Shown here piece by piece: positions 36,654-49,717 of a DNA stretch of 64,000 bases (positions are counted from its first letter, which is position 1; each line of letters begins with the position of its first letter). The notes beneath the pieces were generated by a model. That model saw nothing but the letters and a program-made list of their open reading frames with translations, was not told the origin of the DNA and searched no databases. A program made the translations under genes and the position numbers. This DNA is from Cryptomeria japonica (lineage: Eukaryota; Streptophyta; Pinopsida; Cupressales; Cupressaceae), in NCBI RefSeq assembly GCF_030272615.1, contig NC_081406.1, positions 241,230,422 to 241,294,421 of the forward strand. Reading direction: 5' to 3'.

Positions 36654-36974
36654 GGGGTTATAATTGGAAGGTTGAGTTTGGGTGTCTAAAATCCATGTAA
36701 GAACCTTTTAGTGGAATGCTTATTACAATAAAAATATGCATTGTGAGATGAAAGTTGTATGAAAATGATACTTACCGTTATGGCCTGCCAAGCAAACCAA
36801 AGATAAAGGAAAAACAATAATGGTAGGAAGCATTTTAGACAATGGGCAAACTTGACAAATGGTAGTTAATCCTATTACAGTCTCCCATTTAGAAGTTGTA
36901 ACAATGATGGTGGCAACGCAAAATCTAACAAAGCTTTACAATGGAGAAGTCTTGTGAACTATGCTTGCAAGGTA
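36654..36974. other. Unduplicated spacer between modules 2 and 3
   Basis: About 320 bp with no counterpart beside copy 3 and no coding content recognised. Confidence 0.5.
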
Positions 36975-37344
36975 GTATATAACAAAAGTGTATGATGGCA
37001 GAAATATGTAGTCCTATATGGATGAAAGGCAGTGAAGACGGTTAAGTCAGTAGAACCCCAATTCCCTTCTAATGGTTCTCCACCCTCCTCCGCCGACTGA
37101 ACATGAAGGGGATCACAACATATCTATGTATATAGATATATATGTAGCAAAAAACAATATATAGCTACATATGTGGATATGGAAATACATAGACAAAGGA
37201 GCATCTCTATGCAAATGCATACACACACATGCATATATACCTACATACATATATATATACATAAATAGATAAACAGATACATATATGTAGTCCAGAGCAG
37301 TATATACTTACATATGTGTATATGCAGACACTTATGTAGAGAAA

Positions 37345-37392
<48 letters not shown>

Positions 37393-38407
37393 TGCATATA
37401 TACTCAGATCCACATCCATATATATATGTGTGTTTGTGTGTATGCAAACAAATTAATGCAAACGTATAAAGATTAATTCGAAGAATTTAGCATTGTCATG
37501 ATTTGAAATTTAATTATGTTATTTAAATTTGGAAGAGGTGGTAACAAAGCATACATAGAGTTACAGTTTGAATAGAAAATAAAATCCATAGACATGCACA
37601 TTGCGATTAAAATTGTGGAGATGTGTTTATGTATAGAAATGGTGAAATATAAAGGCATCATATGTTTGTAGTGCTTTTTGAATCAAATTTTAAACAAGGG
37701 ATATGAATGAACCATAATTGGAAAGAACAATGTTTATTTAGGTATGATAGCGAACTACAATACACATGTATATGAAGAGAAGTAAAAGTTAGTTCTTGGA
37801 AAATGAGATTAAGTATTTTTTTTTCAATCATCTTCAAAGAAAACTGGTAAATGGTTTTTTTTTGCAAGGAGAAAGTGAAGAGATTGCAGGACGGGTACTT
37901 TAAAATTGTGGGGTTTTATATATATACACACAGATACATCCATACATATATATGTATACACATATAAAGCATGCATAGAAAAAGAGGTTGTGAATAAAAG
38001 CAGACACAACAATTGGCAGCCTTCATTGGCAAAAAAACATATCAGTTAAAGGATTGAGCAAGCCATCTCAAAATACAAAATAACACAATAGTAATATGTG
38101 GTTATATGTAGCAGTTCTATGTTTGAAATAACTACTAGCAAGTGTGGAGGAACAAAATATTGTCAAATTGTTTGTAAATGCAAAAATATGAGCTTCATAT
38201 AGTGTACATAGACAAAGAGAAATCCTTTTTTTTTCCCTACATTATAGAGTCATGCAGTTGCACCCATTCTGGCAATCTCTACAAGTAGATCGGTGGACTC
38301 AACTTCAAAATCAAGCCTTTGCACTTTGTTGATTGTTACTTTTATTCTGCGCTCAGAGTTGTATGTGTTAGTAGACACCAAAGTTGTAAAGCTATAGTGC
38401 TTGAACA
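36975..38407. repeat. Helitron spacer module, copy 3
   Basis: Same order as copy 2, from GTATATAACAAAAGTGTATG to the RPA1 3' end. It lacks the long CA and TG runs, having only a (TA)n at about 37349-37385, which explains its shorter length. The hairpin outer arms here are weaker (about 7 of 9 pairs), while the inner AGAACC/GGTTCT arms are intact. Confidence 0.85.
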
Positions 38408-40149
38408 TAGCTTTATTAAGTATGTTGTGAGGTGTTTTTTCTATTGTTAAGTCATATTGTAGTATGTATAGTTCCTTTGCATACAGAGCCAAGAGTTTTG
38501 TGCCAACCTCATCAAATACATTAGCCCAAACACTTCTTGTATGATCTTGTAGTTTCATCTGCAGGAGGTATTTGTAATTACATTCAGGGAATTGTGTTTG
38601 ACACCTAGGGCAGAGCCACAAATTCTCAGCAAATTTACTACATTTATTTTTACATTCTTTACCATTGAACTGTAATGGGCAAGCTGTATAGTAAAACTGG
38701 TCTTCCTTTATGAAGCACAAGACAGCTGTAATAGTAGTCTCAATGGTTTCTAACATAATGCTAAGACGTTGTAGGATGGATGCAATTGACATTCTTTGAT
38801 ATTTATTATTTTTACTATGGACAGCCGAAGAGTGCGGATCAAGGCATTGTTGTACAGCGCCTCTTAAACGAAGCGGGTCTGCTTCAGGAATAGAAGGGTT
38901 AATTTCAAAATTTGTTGAGGCTGAAATATTAATGACTTTTCCATTGAAATAACCAACCCTTGCATTTTGAACAGCAAGGTTGACAAATGTTCCAGATGCA
39001 TGCATATTCTTCAAGTCACTACCTAGTTGTTCTGATGGCGGGCCCCAAAGGTTAACATCTATTGTCAAAGTTGACATGTCATTTATTTTTACTATTCTCT
39101 TGTTTATAGTAGAGCCATCCTTTCTACAAATTACAGAAATATCTCCGACACTGACAACTGCACCAATAACATCAACCAAAGTATTGTTGATAGGGGTGAG
39201 AAGTTCATTAATAGGGGTGAAGCAAGTTTTTTTTTTCAATCTCAACAGCATTAGGGGCAGACCACTTCAAAACTGAAGTTTCAGTCAAGATAATCTCAAG
39301 GTGGCTATTAAGTTTATTGTATACTGTGTTTGCATCTTTTACAGTACCTTTGGAAACAACATATGAAGCTCCTTTTTTAACTCGGTGATAGTGCAATTCT
39401 GCTATTTCATCAAAGGAAGTGATTCTAATTTCACAACCCTCTTCGTCTATAATAGCAAAACTAAAAACTTGGCTATTGCACTTTGGCGTGTTATATTGAT
39501 GCATCTTCCTCTTATTTGTTACCCAACCTTTTATGGTCCAATTGTTTTGGTAAGGGTTCAAGCTTTTAATAGGGCTGATATTTTCAAAGGGAGCATTTTG
39601 TGGAGAAGGCAAATCTGCACTGAATTTAAGAGCACGTTTAGTGGAGGATGGGGTTTCTTGGCCCAACATTTGCTCTTCCTATTCTTTAAAGAGGTATCTA
39701 GGTTTTCCAACCAAATGACAATCCATTTTTTTCACATCAAGAATGAATATAATGATGGTCCTTTAAAAGCGAGAAGAAGGTATGCTCAATTGTAGGAAAT
39801 ATGTTTGTAAACAACATAGAAAGAGGTTCACATAAATGAGGGAAAACACATAATAGAAGCTACCTTGTGTTCCAAACATATCGACAAGCATAGTTTGTCA
39901 ACAAAAGAACGAAACCTATCTTCAATGTCTCTGCATGCAATAAGTCAACATACTTGGGTGGCAAAATGGCTAACTGCATATATGTGCCATCTGACAAGAC
40001 TATTTTGTATCTGTCATTGTCATTTGGATCACCAGCCATTTTTTCAAATGACAAAGGCTGCAACAATGGCGAAGGGATATCATCTCCAACATTCATAGAT
40101 CTGATTGCATATGGGGTAAGCTCGAGGTGATCATTAAGTCCCTACAAGG
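38250..40149 (-). pseudogene. RPA1-like single-stranded DNA-binding protein gene of the Helitron
   Basis: Resembles the large subunit of replication protein A, which Helitrons of plants commonly carry. In order: an RPA1 N-terminal domain (40,140-39,860: LELTPYAIRSMN, RYKIVLSDGTYMQLA, LLLTNYACRYVW), a linker exon, OB-fold A (from 39,565: ISPIKSLNPYQNNWTIKGWV, EIRITSFDEIAE), OB-fold B (39,200-38,900: VDVIGAVVSVGDISV, TLTIDVNLWGP), and OB-fold C. OB-fold C has a Cys-rich zinc ribbon (CPLQFNGKECKNKC ... LWLCPRC). A GTAGCT donor after YVWNTQ near 39,865 suggests introns. A possible first exon (40556-40589, MSSSTSSPGHF, donor GTAAGA) does not join in phase. There are frame changes between OB-folds A and B and in the linker; the 3' half reads cleanly for 333 codons. 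Confidence 0.82.
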
Positions 40150-42540
40150 AGAGGACAACAAGGTTGAATTTATAGAGGAGGGAAGTTTCATAGCAGCAAT
40201 GCAGACACGATAAAAGAAAACTATGTTTGGTGAGATATATATATCCAATTTGGTGTCATTCTATATATCTATTTATACAACAAGATAATAGAATGTCAGT
40301 CGTATTACAAGGTGGTGGGGTAGTTTTGAATAAAAGGATGTGTCGCTATATATTTCTATAAGTTAATGTGTTTGTGAGTTTTTTTTTTTGTCAATGGATG
40401 GATAGAATATATGCATAGACTATGAAACATGGGAATGATGACAACTATGTGGATGCAGTGAAACATGTATACAAGTGATGTTTTTGTGTTGCTGAAACAC
40501 CCAAAAGAATGCTCATATCTTTAAATTTGCAACAACATAGAATGGATTATCTTACCGAAGTGACCAGGAGAGCTAGTAGAAGATGACATACTGCTTAATG
40601 CTCTTCACAATTGGAGGAAGTGATCTTTTATGAGATCAGACAACATCTATAGGAAAATAAGCAACATAAAGAAAGGTTGAATAGCATATTCAAATAAAAC
40701 CTCCAAAGGAAAGTGCAACATAAAAAACAAGCATTCATAAATATTCAGATTAATATATATGCAAATTATACATGCACAGATTGACAACCCAACAAATTCA
40801 AAGATTTGTTTCCTATTTTTCCAAGGCAACAAAATACAAAATTATAGACATCCGAAAAAAGAGGTAATAAACACAAAATTATCAACCAAGCTAGTTTTTT
40901 AATTTTAAAGTCTACCTAGCTGACAAAAAAAGAGGTGAAAAATAGAAACCTATCAGCTAAGTTGCTTATTAGTTTTTAACTCCGCCTAGTCAACCTAAAC
41001 AAGCTTGGCAGTAAATACAAAACTTTCAGTTGAGCCAGGTCTTCAGTTTTAAATCTTGCCTACTATGCCCAAGAAAAGGGGTCATAATTGGAAAAAGAGT
41101 TAAGATAGCTGGAGGCAAGAGAGAGAAAATTATGAGTTAAGTTGATTCTTCAATAACCTTTTGAAAAATGACTCACACCTTTGACGTATTCTAATTGGTG
41201 TGAAGTTGTCAAGATTTTATCTTACATTCATAAATCAATTTGAAACACACAATCCCAAAGGAATACATTCTACCTGTGAAAGATGAACAGAGCAACGAGC
41301 AAAGCTGAAGTGCAGGTAAGGCAAATCGTATCAATGTTCAACGCATAACCCAACAATGTTCAAGGCAACTCAAGAACAATGTCAAATTTATTTTGGTGCA
41401 AATTCACATAGAATACACTACGCACAACTCGACATAATTCAACAAATCGGTGAAACTGAATGATGGCTTTCTTGCAGGAGGAGGCCATAGAGAGAAAAAT
41501 CAAATGACCATGAAAAGTTGGGCTACATTAATTAGAGCATGGAAATTTGCTTTTGCAAGTATTTGAAGGCGTAGCCAAATCTAGGAGGGGCTCGTGAATG
41601 CAAGGAATTTTTTGGTAGCACATTTTTTCGTGCATCCATTGCATTAAGCATAATGTATTTATTACTCATGAACCTTGTAAGTTGCATTCCCATAAGGTCA
41701 CCGCTAAGAATTTATGTTGTTCCTCATCTCAAAAAAAAAAAAATTGGGACAATGATAATTTTCCGGGGATAAATGCCTCCACTAAAGTTGATAGATACAG
41801 GTACATTTACATATATATAAAGCTATATATCTACATGCATAGACATAGAAATCCATATGCATGTGTATGCAGAAACACAAATATGTATGTATATATATAT
41901 TCATATACATATAGATAGATATGTATGTATGCACATGGATATATAGATGTAGAAGCATGTATGTATATATGGCTACATGCATAAGCACAAAGCTATATAT
42001 CTGCATTCTACATGCACAAACATAGAAATCTATATGCAGTTGTATGTAGAAACACAAATATGTATGTATATATACATATACATAGATATGTATGTATGTA
42101 GATGGGTATATAGATGCACAAAACCGCGATCGTTCTTTCCATGATCTGCAAGTCAGAAAAGCAAAAAACAAGAACAAGAGTATCAAGCAAGATGGATGTT
42201 AAGTTTTAAAAACTGCCTACATGGCCAAAAGAAAGACGTAACAAATACGAAATATTCAACCAACATGCAGCTACTTTGCGTTGATTGCAAGGTGATTTCA
42301 GGAAGGACTGACAATTTCAATGCATTTTGCTTGAATTTTGATGGGCAAAATTGCCCCCTAAACCTTAAATTTGGTCATTTTTTGTTGTATTTGTTTGACA
42401 AGAGAAAGGGGAGGAGACTTTGTATTATTTGACAACGAAAGAGCACCGTAACAAGGTTGATAGTGGCGAGAGTAAGCAGGACCATATTTTTCGTCTGGTG
42501 TTGCAGATATTTTCACTCTATGAGCAGTCTTCTAGCCAGC
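40150..42540. other. Region upstream of the RPA1-like gene; no supported gene
   Basis: AT-rich, with oligo-A/T runs and an ATGTATG-rich duplicated block (41819-42115). The 5' end of the Helitron should lie here, but no unambiguous TC start was found. A repeated sequence of the type TTTTAAACTCCGCCTAGTCAAC..CAAG occurs loosely at about 40,900-41,080. Confidence 0.4.
41819..42120. repeat. ~170-bp tandem duplication, ATGTATG-rich
   Basis: Two copies start AAAGCTATATATCT (41819 and 41990) and share CATAGAAATC, TATATGCA, GAAACACAAATATGTATGT and a GTATATAGATG end, with modest divergence. Confidence 0.8.
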
Positions 42541-42549
42541 ATATTTTTT

Positions 42550-44100
42550 TATTGTGAGCTATCATGGATTTCTCTTTGTTTAATCCCTGCATTTCTAAAA
42601 AATCCATGAAGTGGGTCATTTTTTAATGATAGTGCATATTCTGAAAACCCTATGAGTGAGTCTTCTTTGTAATAACTGCATATTTCTAAAACCTCTAGAA
42701 CTTGATCTACTTAATTTCAAAATAAGTTAAATTAAAGTTGAAAGAATATGAAAAAAAAATCCGTCAAGGGAGTGGCAATGGAGTTGAAGGAGAAACCTAT
42801 ACAAGGGTTAACATGAAAACAACCATTGATTCCTCTTTTTTCTAAACTGCAAATTCTAAAATCTATGGAGTGGGTCTGCCCTATTGACTCTATAAAACCC
42901 ATGAAGTGGGTTATTTTCAATGATAGTGCATATTCTAAAAACCCTATGGCTGAGTCTCCTTTGTAATAATTCCATATTTCAAAAAACTCTACAACTTGAT
43001 CTACTTAATTTCAACACAAGATACAATAAAAGTTGAAAGAACTTCAAAGAAAAAAATCGGCAAGGCAGTGGTAAGGAAGTTGAAGGAGAAACTTATAGAA
43101 GTCTTAACATGAAAACAACCATAGATTCCTCTTTTTTTCTAAACTACAAATTCTAAAATCTATGAAGCGAGTCTGCCCTATTGAATCTATAAAATCCATG
43201 AAGTAGGTCATTTTCAATGATAGTGCATATTCTGAGAACCGTACGAGTGAGTCTCCTTTGTAACAACTCCATATTTCAAAAACCTCTACAACTTGATCTA
43301 CTTAATTTCAACATAAGATACAATAAAAGTTGAAAGAACATCAAAGAAAGAAATTGTCAAGGCAGTGGCAAGGAAGTTGAAGGAGAAACTTATAGAAGTG
43401 TTAACGTGAAAACAACCATAGATTCCTTTTTTTTTCTAAACTGCAAATTCTAAAATCTATGAAGTGGGTCTGCCCTATTGACTCTATTAACTGCATCTTT
43501 CAACTTCCTTACCACTGCCTCGACAATTTTTTTCTTTGATATTCTTTCAACTTATATTGTATCTTATGTTGAAATTAAGTAGATCAAGTTGTAGAGGTTT
43601 TTGAAAGATGGGTAATTATACATTGATAGGTAATTCTAGATTGATAGGCAGCTCTCCAAAGATAGGCAATTCTACATTGACACCACATATTTGCAAGAGT
43701 TGAGTATAGACTCAATGTTTGCAGATACACTAAAAGTTGAAAGAACATCAAAGAAAGAAATCATCAAGATAGTGGCAAGGAAGTTGAAGGAAAAACTTAT
43801 AGAAGTGTTAACATGAAAAACGACCATAGATTCCTCTTTTTTTTTCTAAACTGCAAATTCTAAAATCTATGAAGTGGGTCTGCCCTATTGACTCTATTAA
43901 CTGCATCTTTCAACTTCCTTACCACTGCCTTGATGATTTTTTTCTTTGATATTCTTTCAACTTTTATTGTATCTTATGTTGAAATTAAGTAGATCAAGTT
44001 GTAGAGGTTTTTGAAAGATAGGCAATTCTACATTGATAGGTAATTCTACATTGATAGGCAACTCTCCAAAGATAGGTAATTCTACATTGACACCACATAT
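42550..44100. repeat. 295-bp tandem array with inverted copies (foldback array)
   Basis: The anchor GATAGTGCATATTCT occurs at 42628, 42922 and 43219, giving units of 294 and 297 bp. After the third unit the sequence returns as its reverse complement: 43274-43382 pairs with 43497-43606 across a 114-bp loop. A partial forward copy (43733-43790) then pairs with a second inverted copy (43907-43965) across a 116-bp loop. Each inverted copy is followed by short repeats of GATAGGTAATTCTACATT. Minus-strand reading of those gives repeated VELPI strings, a by-product of the repeat. Confidence 0.85.
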
Positions 44101-44109
44101 TTTCAAGAG

Positions 44110-46415
44110 TTGAGCATAGACTCCAAGTTTGCAAATGATCAAATGTTTTTGAGCAGAATGTAAATTAATGAAAGATTTTTTGTTTTGCTTGAAAAATCCC
44201 ATGATTGGGTTCACATGTCAATGTTACTGTGTTATGTACACTGTGCTTCCTTATCCTTATAATGTTTCCATGAATGTTTATATGGCCGTCTTAAAAATAT
44301 ATGCAACCAAATGTTACAATTAGTCTAACGCTTAAAAAATAGTAAGATCTATCAGCCAATGTTAATGAAGGGTAGTATGAAAAATCATTGTTTTGTAGAT
44401 TACATTTATTGAGGCTAATTAATGTTAATTCCATTCTAAAATGATGTGGACAGTTAAGAAAACAAATACGGTCAAATGTGTATGAATAGACAAGCGAGAA
44501 TGTCGATACATTAAAACTCATTAATGATATTAGCTATCAAACAAGTCACTGTATCTAGTGCACACATGCCAAATTACATATTTTAATATTTGGAAATAAC
44601 TTTATTTACAATGTGATTTGTGTGAGAGCGGATCTGTTTGATTTATTGCAGGTGGTGGTAGGCTTCAATCTACTATCTAGAATCTCTAGCATCAGCAAAG
44701 CATCCAGGGGACATACATTCATTCAACGAAAGACTTTTGTCAACCAAGGTCTGAGGAATGGGAAATCCCTTAGTTTTAATGCTCAAGTAGTGATCTATTA
44801 CCGAGAGTATTCATTGAATATTTCAGAATGTACCCTCTTTGAATGGAAGATAACTCTGAAGAAGATGTCAATAAGAGTTATCTTTGAACCAATAAATTTA
44901 CCATAACAACAAAATATGGTAACCCTTGAAACCACGAAGGTTTTGTTTAACTGGCAAAGCCCTAATACTGAAGGGTGAGAAGCTCATTATTAAAATGAAT
45001 AATGGTAAACCCAGGGCAAAGATAATGTTAAAATTTTGTTAATAATCATCCTTTTCAAAATATGTAACCAAACTTGTCTCCCAACAAAGAACCCTGTAGT
45101 AATGACATCAGTCAAAAAATGGAATGGGCATTTTTCCTTAAAGCCCTTAGAAAAATCGAAACAGGAGATTTCTGAGGTCCCATATACTTTTCAAAATATA
45201 TATCCAAACTTGTTTCCCAACAAAGATCCTTGCAGCAATGACAGCAGAAAAAAAAAAAGAAAAAAAAAAGGCATTTTTCCTTAAAACCCTTAAAAAATTG
45301 AAACCGACACTTTTCTGAAGGTCCTTATCCACCTAATAAACAAAGAGTTAAAGCTCACAATAGATTGAACGTATTCATAAAGTCTATGCAAAAGTATTGA
45401 TTAGTTATACACCTCTCTGACGCTCACCCTGAAGTGCTAGAGGAGTGAAAGAACACAACTGAAAACACAATGCAACCTCCTTCTCGCATCCAACGCTCTA
45501 CCCCTAATTTTCAACACCTGTTAGCAACCCGCAATTCACAAATTGCATGAAAGAAAAGAAAAAAAATACAAAAATCACAAACTCAGCACAAAAGCAAATA
45601 GCGTACAAACCTTGCCACAGAACAACTAATCTACTCCTTGTCACGACTGCTCCGCTCCAAACAACACCTACCTCCAAAACAAATTCGACCTCTACGAATG
45701 GCTCCGGTGGAAAACAGAGGTATTAATGTCCCCCCCCCCCCCCGGTTAATACAACGATGTTCAATGCACATGAATTAACTTCGCTCATAAACACTTCGAA
45801 GACGTGCTGCATACATCTCACGCAAAACATAATACTCCGCTGACATGAATGGTGGCCAACACGAATGAATTAACTCTACCGATAAATACTTGGAAGACGT
45901 GAAACCTTGCGAATGGGAACTTGTGTCATTGACCGGAAGGTACTTTTCCCAATGGGCTACTGGAATGTCATGCCCCCACTAAAAGCCTGTCGGCTTAAAC
46001 ATAAGGAATGGCTTTATTTCTCCATGCTGCAACAATTAGAAATGTTGGCAGCCCAAATAGGATGTGTGTAATACTTAACTAAGCTAAAAATATTGCTTTT
46101 GAGCATCCATTTCAGAGCAACGAGACCCGAATCAGTTTCAAAAAAATCATACTGGTATAATGGCATCTTTCTGTGGGCCCAAATAGTGGAACATGCTTAG
46201 ATTAGCTCTCTACGCATTTGGTTTATGTTTGGGACCGAGCATAGAATATTAGGAGAAAATGGGAAATGGAACATAGTATAGATGCCACAAAGACAAGAAT
46301 GCAAGGCATCCGTAGAATAATGCTAAAGGAAGAAAGATCTGGGGCATCTTTAGGCCAGCATAGCACGACATGCTAAAGATATCTTTGGCAGTAGAAAGAG
46401 AAAGAGATCCTCCAA
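44110..46415. other. No supported gene; short duplications
   Basis: Non-coding by inspection. It holds a duplicated ~110-bp block (45055-45305), a poly-C run near 45,730-45,745, and a weak repeat (ATGAATTAACT...GAAGACGTG at about 45,770 and 45,865). The last few hundred bases are presumably upstream sequence of the resistance-gene fossil. Confidence 0.5.
45055..45305. repeat. ~139-bp tandem duplication
   Basis: Two copies share CCAAACTTGT.TCCCAACAAAGA, then GCATTTTTCCTTAAA.CCCTTA. The second has an expanded A/G-rich middle. Confidence 0.8.
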
Positions 46416-46422
46416 GCACACT

Positions 46423-46429
46423 TATAAAA
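46423..46429 (+). promoter_or_regulatory. Candidate TATA box of the NLR pseudogene
   Basis: TATAAAA about 110 bp upstream of the start codon at 46538, a normal distance for a plant promoter with a short leader. Confidence 0.5.
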
Positions 46430-46537
46430 CCGAGCACTCAGAGAGTGTTTCTGTAAGGTCACTGTTTGGACACTGATTAGAGTTGGTAGGTACTCATTAT
46501 ATTTCTTTTGCATTAAGAGTCTGTCTGCCTTCGGCAA

Positions 46538-49231
46538 ATGGATTTCCTTGGTGGATTAGTGGGCGAGGGTATAAAGAGTCTCTTGAAAACAATTCTGAAG
46601 GAGATTAAGCACCTAACCAATTTGCCCGACGATGCTGAACGCCTCCGCCAGGAGATAGATCATGTGAAAGGCATAGTAGATCATATTAACGCTGGGTTAA
46701 GTGGGCGAGGTCGACAGGCTTTGCCAGTCGTGAGGAATTGGCTCAACAGAGAAGAACAAATCGTCAAATCTGCTGAAGAGGTGTTTCTCCAGTACAAACA
46801 AAGCAAGCAACGTCGCTTGTGTTGGTGTTGCCCTCACTGTCTCCTTGTCCCGCAGACCAGTTGAGAAATCTGTAATTATCTAGCGGAGATAGATGATCTT
46901 CTGAAGATGAGAGATTCAAATTTTCCCAAGAGTGAGGAGCTTGGAGCGCTTCCGGGGATGCTGGTGCAGCCCATGGAGAATGAGTTGGTTGGCAAAGTTG
47001 TTCACGAGAACTCGTCGGAGCTGGAAAGGTGGCTGCTGAAAAATGACTCTGTTCGTGTCGTTGGCATCTATGGAATGCCCGGCGTGGGAAAGACGTCCCT
47101 GCTCAAACAAATCAACAACAATGAAAAGGTAGTCAATTTCTTTAAGCTTCTCACTTGGGTTACTGTGTCCAGAGAGTCTGACATATCTGCTCTTCAGAGG
47201 CGCATATTTGAGAGAATTGAGTTGCCTGGGGGATCCAATTTGAGCATTGACGAGGCCGCAGGGAAGTTGCATTCTGTTTTCAAGGAGAAGCGACCGCTGC
47301 TTATTTTGGACGACGTGTGGACAAAAATAGATGTTTCCAAAAATCTATTTCTCTGTCTGAGAAAGAAATAAAAGTTGTACTCACTTCCATGGATAAAGAG
47401 GTGCCCGAGCATGAAAGCAGACAAGACGATTAAAATGAAGCGTCTTTCTGACAAAGAAGGGTGGGAGCTTTTCCACAAAGAAGCCTTAAGGGTTGACACG
47501 GATCAGAATATATATAGCTAGATAGAGCCCCTTGCCAAAGGCATTGCAAACGAGTGTAAAGAACATCCCCTGGCAATTAAGATGTTTGCTCGGACAATGT
47601 CGTAGCTTCGCGACAGTACGCCGTCTCAATGGGCATACATTCTAAATCAGCTAAAGGCCATTGATCCCTTGTTTTATCCAATTCATGAAGCGATTCTGAT
47701 GGAGTTATTCAAGCCGCTAAAGTACAACTACGATGCTCTGAAAGCATATGAGCTCAGGCTTTGTTTCCTGTACTTGGCCGCTTATAGAGAAGAGGAGGAA
47801 ATCGACGCGGATCAATTGATACAAGTGTGGTTAGCAGAGAGACTGGTGAAAAGCAGAGAGGAGGGCCATTACAGTTTTCTAAAGGTTTTGGAGGACCGAT
47901 GTTTGGTTGAGATTGTGGTAAAAGAGGAAAACGACTTTGATATTTGTAAACTGAAAATCCACGATGTGCTCAAAGATATGGCGGTACACATCGCGGAGGT
48001 AGACCAGAATACTTTGTTCCATGCAGGTCAGAGTTTAAAAGAGTTCCCAATGTCCGCAAGTGCAACATCGGTGAGGATATCATTGGTGCATAACTATATC
48101 AAACTTCTGCCTGGAACTTTTGATTACATGAAGTTAGAAGCTCTGTTGTTGAGCTGGAACACAGTTGAGGTGGTTCCAGAGGGGTTTCTGGAGAAGCTGA
48201 ATATGTTGAAGGTGCTTGATCTCAGCAACACGCCCATCACATTCTTGCCGAAGTCCATTCACCAACTAAAGCATCTCCTCTATCTGCTGCTTTCCAATAC
48301 ACGGGAAAAGGTAATCCCTAATCAAACATTTGACCTGAGTAGAATGTAGTTGTTAGATCTTTCTTTCTCCCCTCTGATCAAGAGTATTCCATCCATGATA
48401 AAGAAGTTGAAACGCCTCCAAATTCTTAAGTTATCCTACTGTTATGATTTGGAGTTCATTTCATGCGACATATCACAACTCACTGGGTTGGAAGAGCTTG
48501 CCATGTGGAACACGCTGTTTGCATTTTCATGGGAGCTGACAGATGGAAGAGAATTAAAGGAGGCTTCTTTGCAAGATGTATGCAAACTCCTTCGTCTCAA
48601 GCGTCTACGTCTAACCCTAAAATCTCTAGTTGAGGAGGGAATGGTGGGGAATCTAGTGGAGCTTCATGAACTTTGGCTACTTTGGATGCCCGAAGTCCAT
48701 CAAACACATCTGCCCAGTGACATGCGGGCCATGCAAAAATTGGAGAGGGTCCACCTGTATGGCTGTGACATTGAACCAACTGCTAATTTATTCTCAGAAT
48801 TACGAAATCTCTAGTACTTGAAGCTGAACTCTTCTCAAATACTTCTCACTCTTTCCGGATTAGGCTTAGGCAGATTATCCGATTTGAAGAAAATAGTGAT
48901 TGAGGAATGCTTTCAGCTCAAGGACTTGGGAGAAGAATTTGGGAGAAGAGGTTGCTTTCCAAGGTTGTGCAAGCTCAAGCTGTGGATGTTACCTTCTCTA
49001 GAGAGTCTGTGTAGTTCTATCAGAGAAGGGAGTCTACCCATGCTACAGAATTTGGTTATATTCCGTTGTATGAACGTTAAAGTGCTGCCATCAAGTCTTT
49101 ATTATCTCAAGTCTCTAGGACAGATCAGAGGAGATAAAGAATGGTGGAATGAAATTAACTGGGAAGATGAAGAAATGAAGAAGCATCTTCATGCTAAGTA
49201 CGTGGAAATCCCTGATAATAATAATGTTTAA
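46538..49231 (+). pseudogene. CC-NBS-LRR disease-resistance gene, recently broken
   Basis: Intracellular immune receptor family. The frame from 46538 to the stop at 49231 (898 codons, no intron needed) holds an N-terminal coiled-coil-like region ending RRLCWCC (as in the RPS2/RPS5 class), and the P-loop GMPGVGKTS at residues ~179-187. Kinase-2 LLILDDVW lies at ~254-261, a GLPL-box variant EHPLAIKMFA near 355, and an MHD-box variant IHD near 474-476. Leucine-rich repeats run from about 520 to the end (VLDLSNTPITFLP, LQILKLSYCYDLEFI). Defects are TGA at 46862, TAG at 47519, 47603, 48347 and 48812, and a local frame excursion at about 47,340-47,435, where VVLTSMDKEVPEHES, the expected RNBS-B, reads one frame over. 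Everything else stays in one frame, so loss is fairly recent. It is not TIR type. Confidence 0.92.
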
Positions 49232-49335
49232 CCTATAGACTTCTCTGTCTTCTCATAAGTAGATTGTACGAAATTATTGCTTGTAGTACAGTAGGCTTTT
49301 GTATTTTCCAAGATATTGCTTGTGTGTAATTATGT

Positions 49336-49341
49336 AATAAA
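49336..49341 (+). terminator. Candidate poly(A) signal after the NLR pseudogene
   Basis: AATAAA about 105 bp past the stop codon, in a T-rich context. Confidence 0.45.
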
Positions 49342-49717
49342 AAATAAGAGTATATAATTATAACACCCTGTTGTACAAGGACTTAAGCGTAAGAGTATTT
49401 TTTTATTGTGTAAATTTAATTATTTAATTAATTATATGATAGCAAGTTTAATTTTTTTATCAAAAGGAGGTGCAATGGCTGGGTGTATGCATGAAGTTGT
49501 GGTACCAAAAAGGTGCCACACTTCAAAACAAAATTTAAATTGTCATAAGGCACATGCATTATATGACCTTTTCAAACCATAAAAAAACACAAGTCTTCAT
49601 TATGGATGCATTTTGCACTCCCAAACTTGCGTTTTGGCAATTTGGGGTGCCATTTTCTTGTGCTCGCCCTTTGTAGAAGCTTGATATTGGGCACTAAGTT
49701 GTCCATCTCTCATCAAA

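Noticed and set aside
41940-42120. A|TC...TATATACC as the Helitron 5' end
   Set aside because: Several equally good TC starts exist in this ATGTATG-rich repeat, so none can be chosen from sequence alone.
44613-44906. Plus-strand 97-codon open frame before the resistance-gene fossil
   Set aside because: No recognisable domain, no splice or promoter context, ordinary composition for chance.
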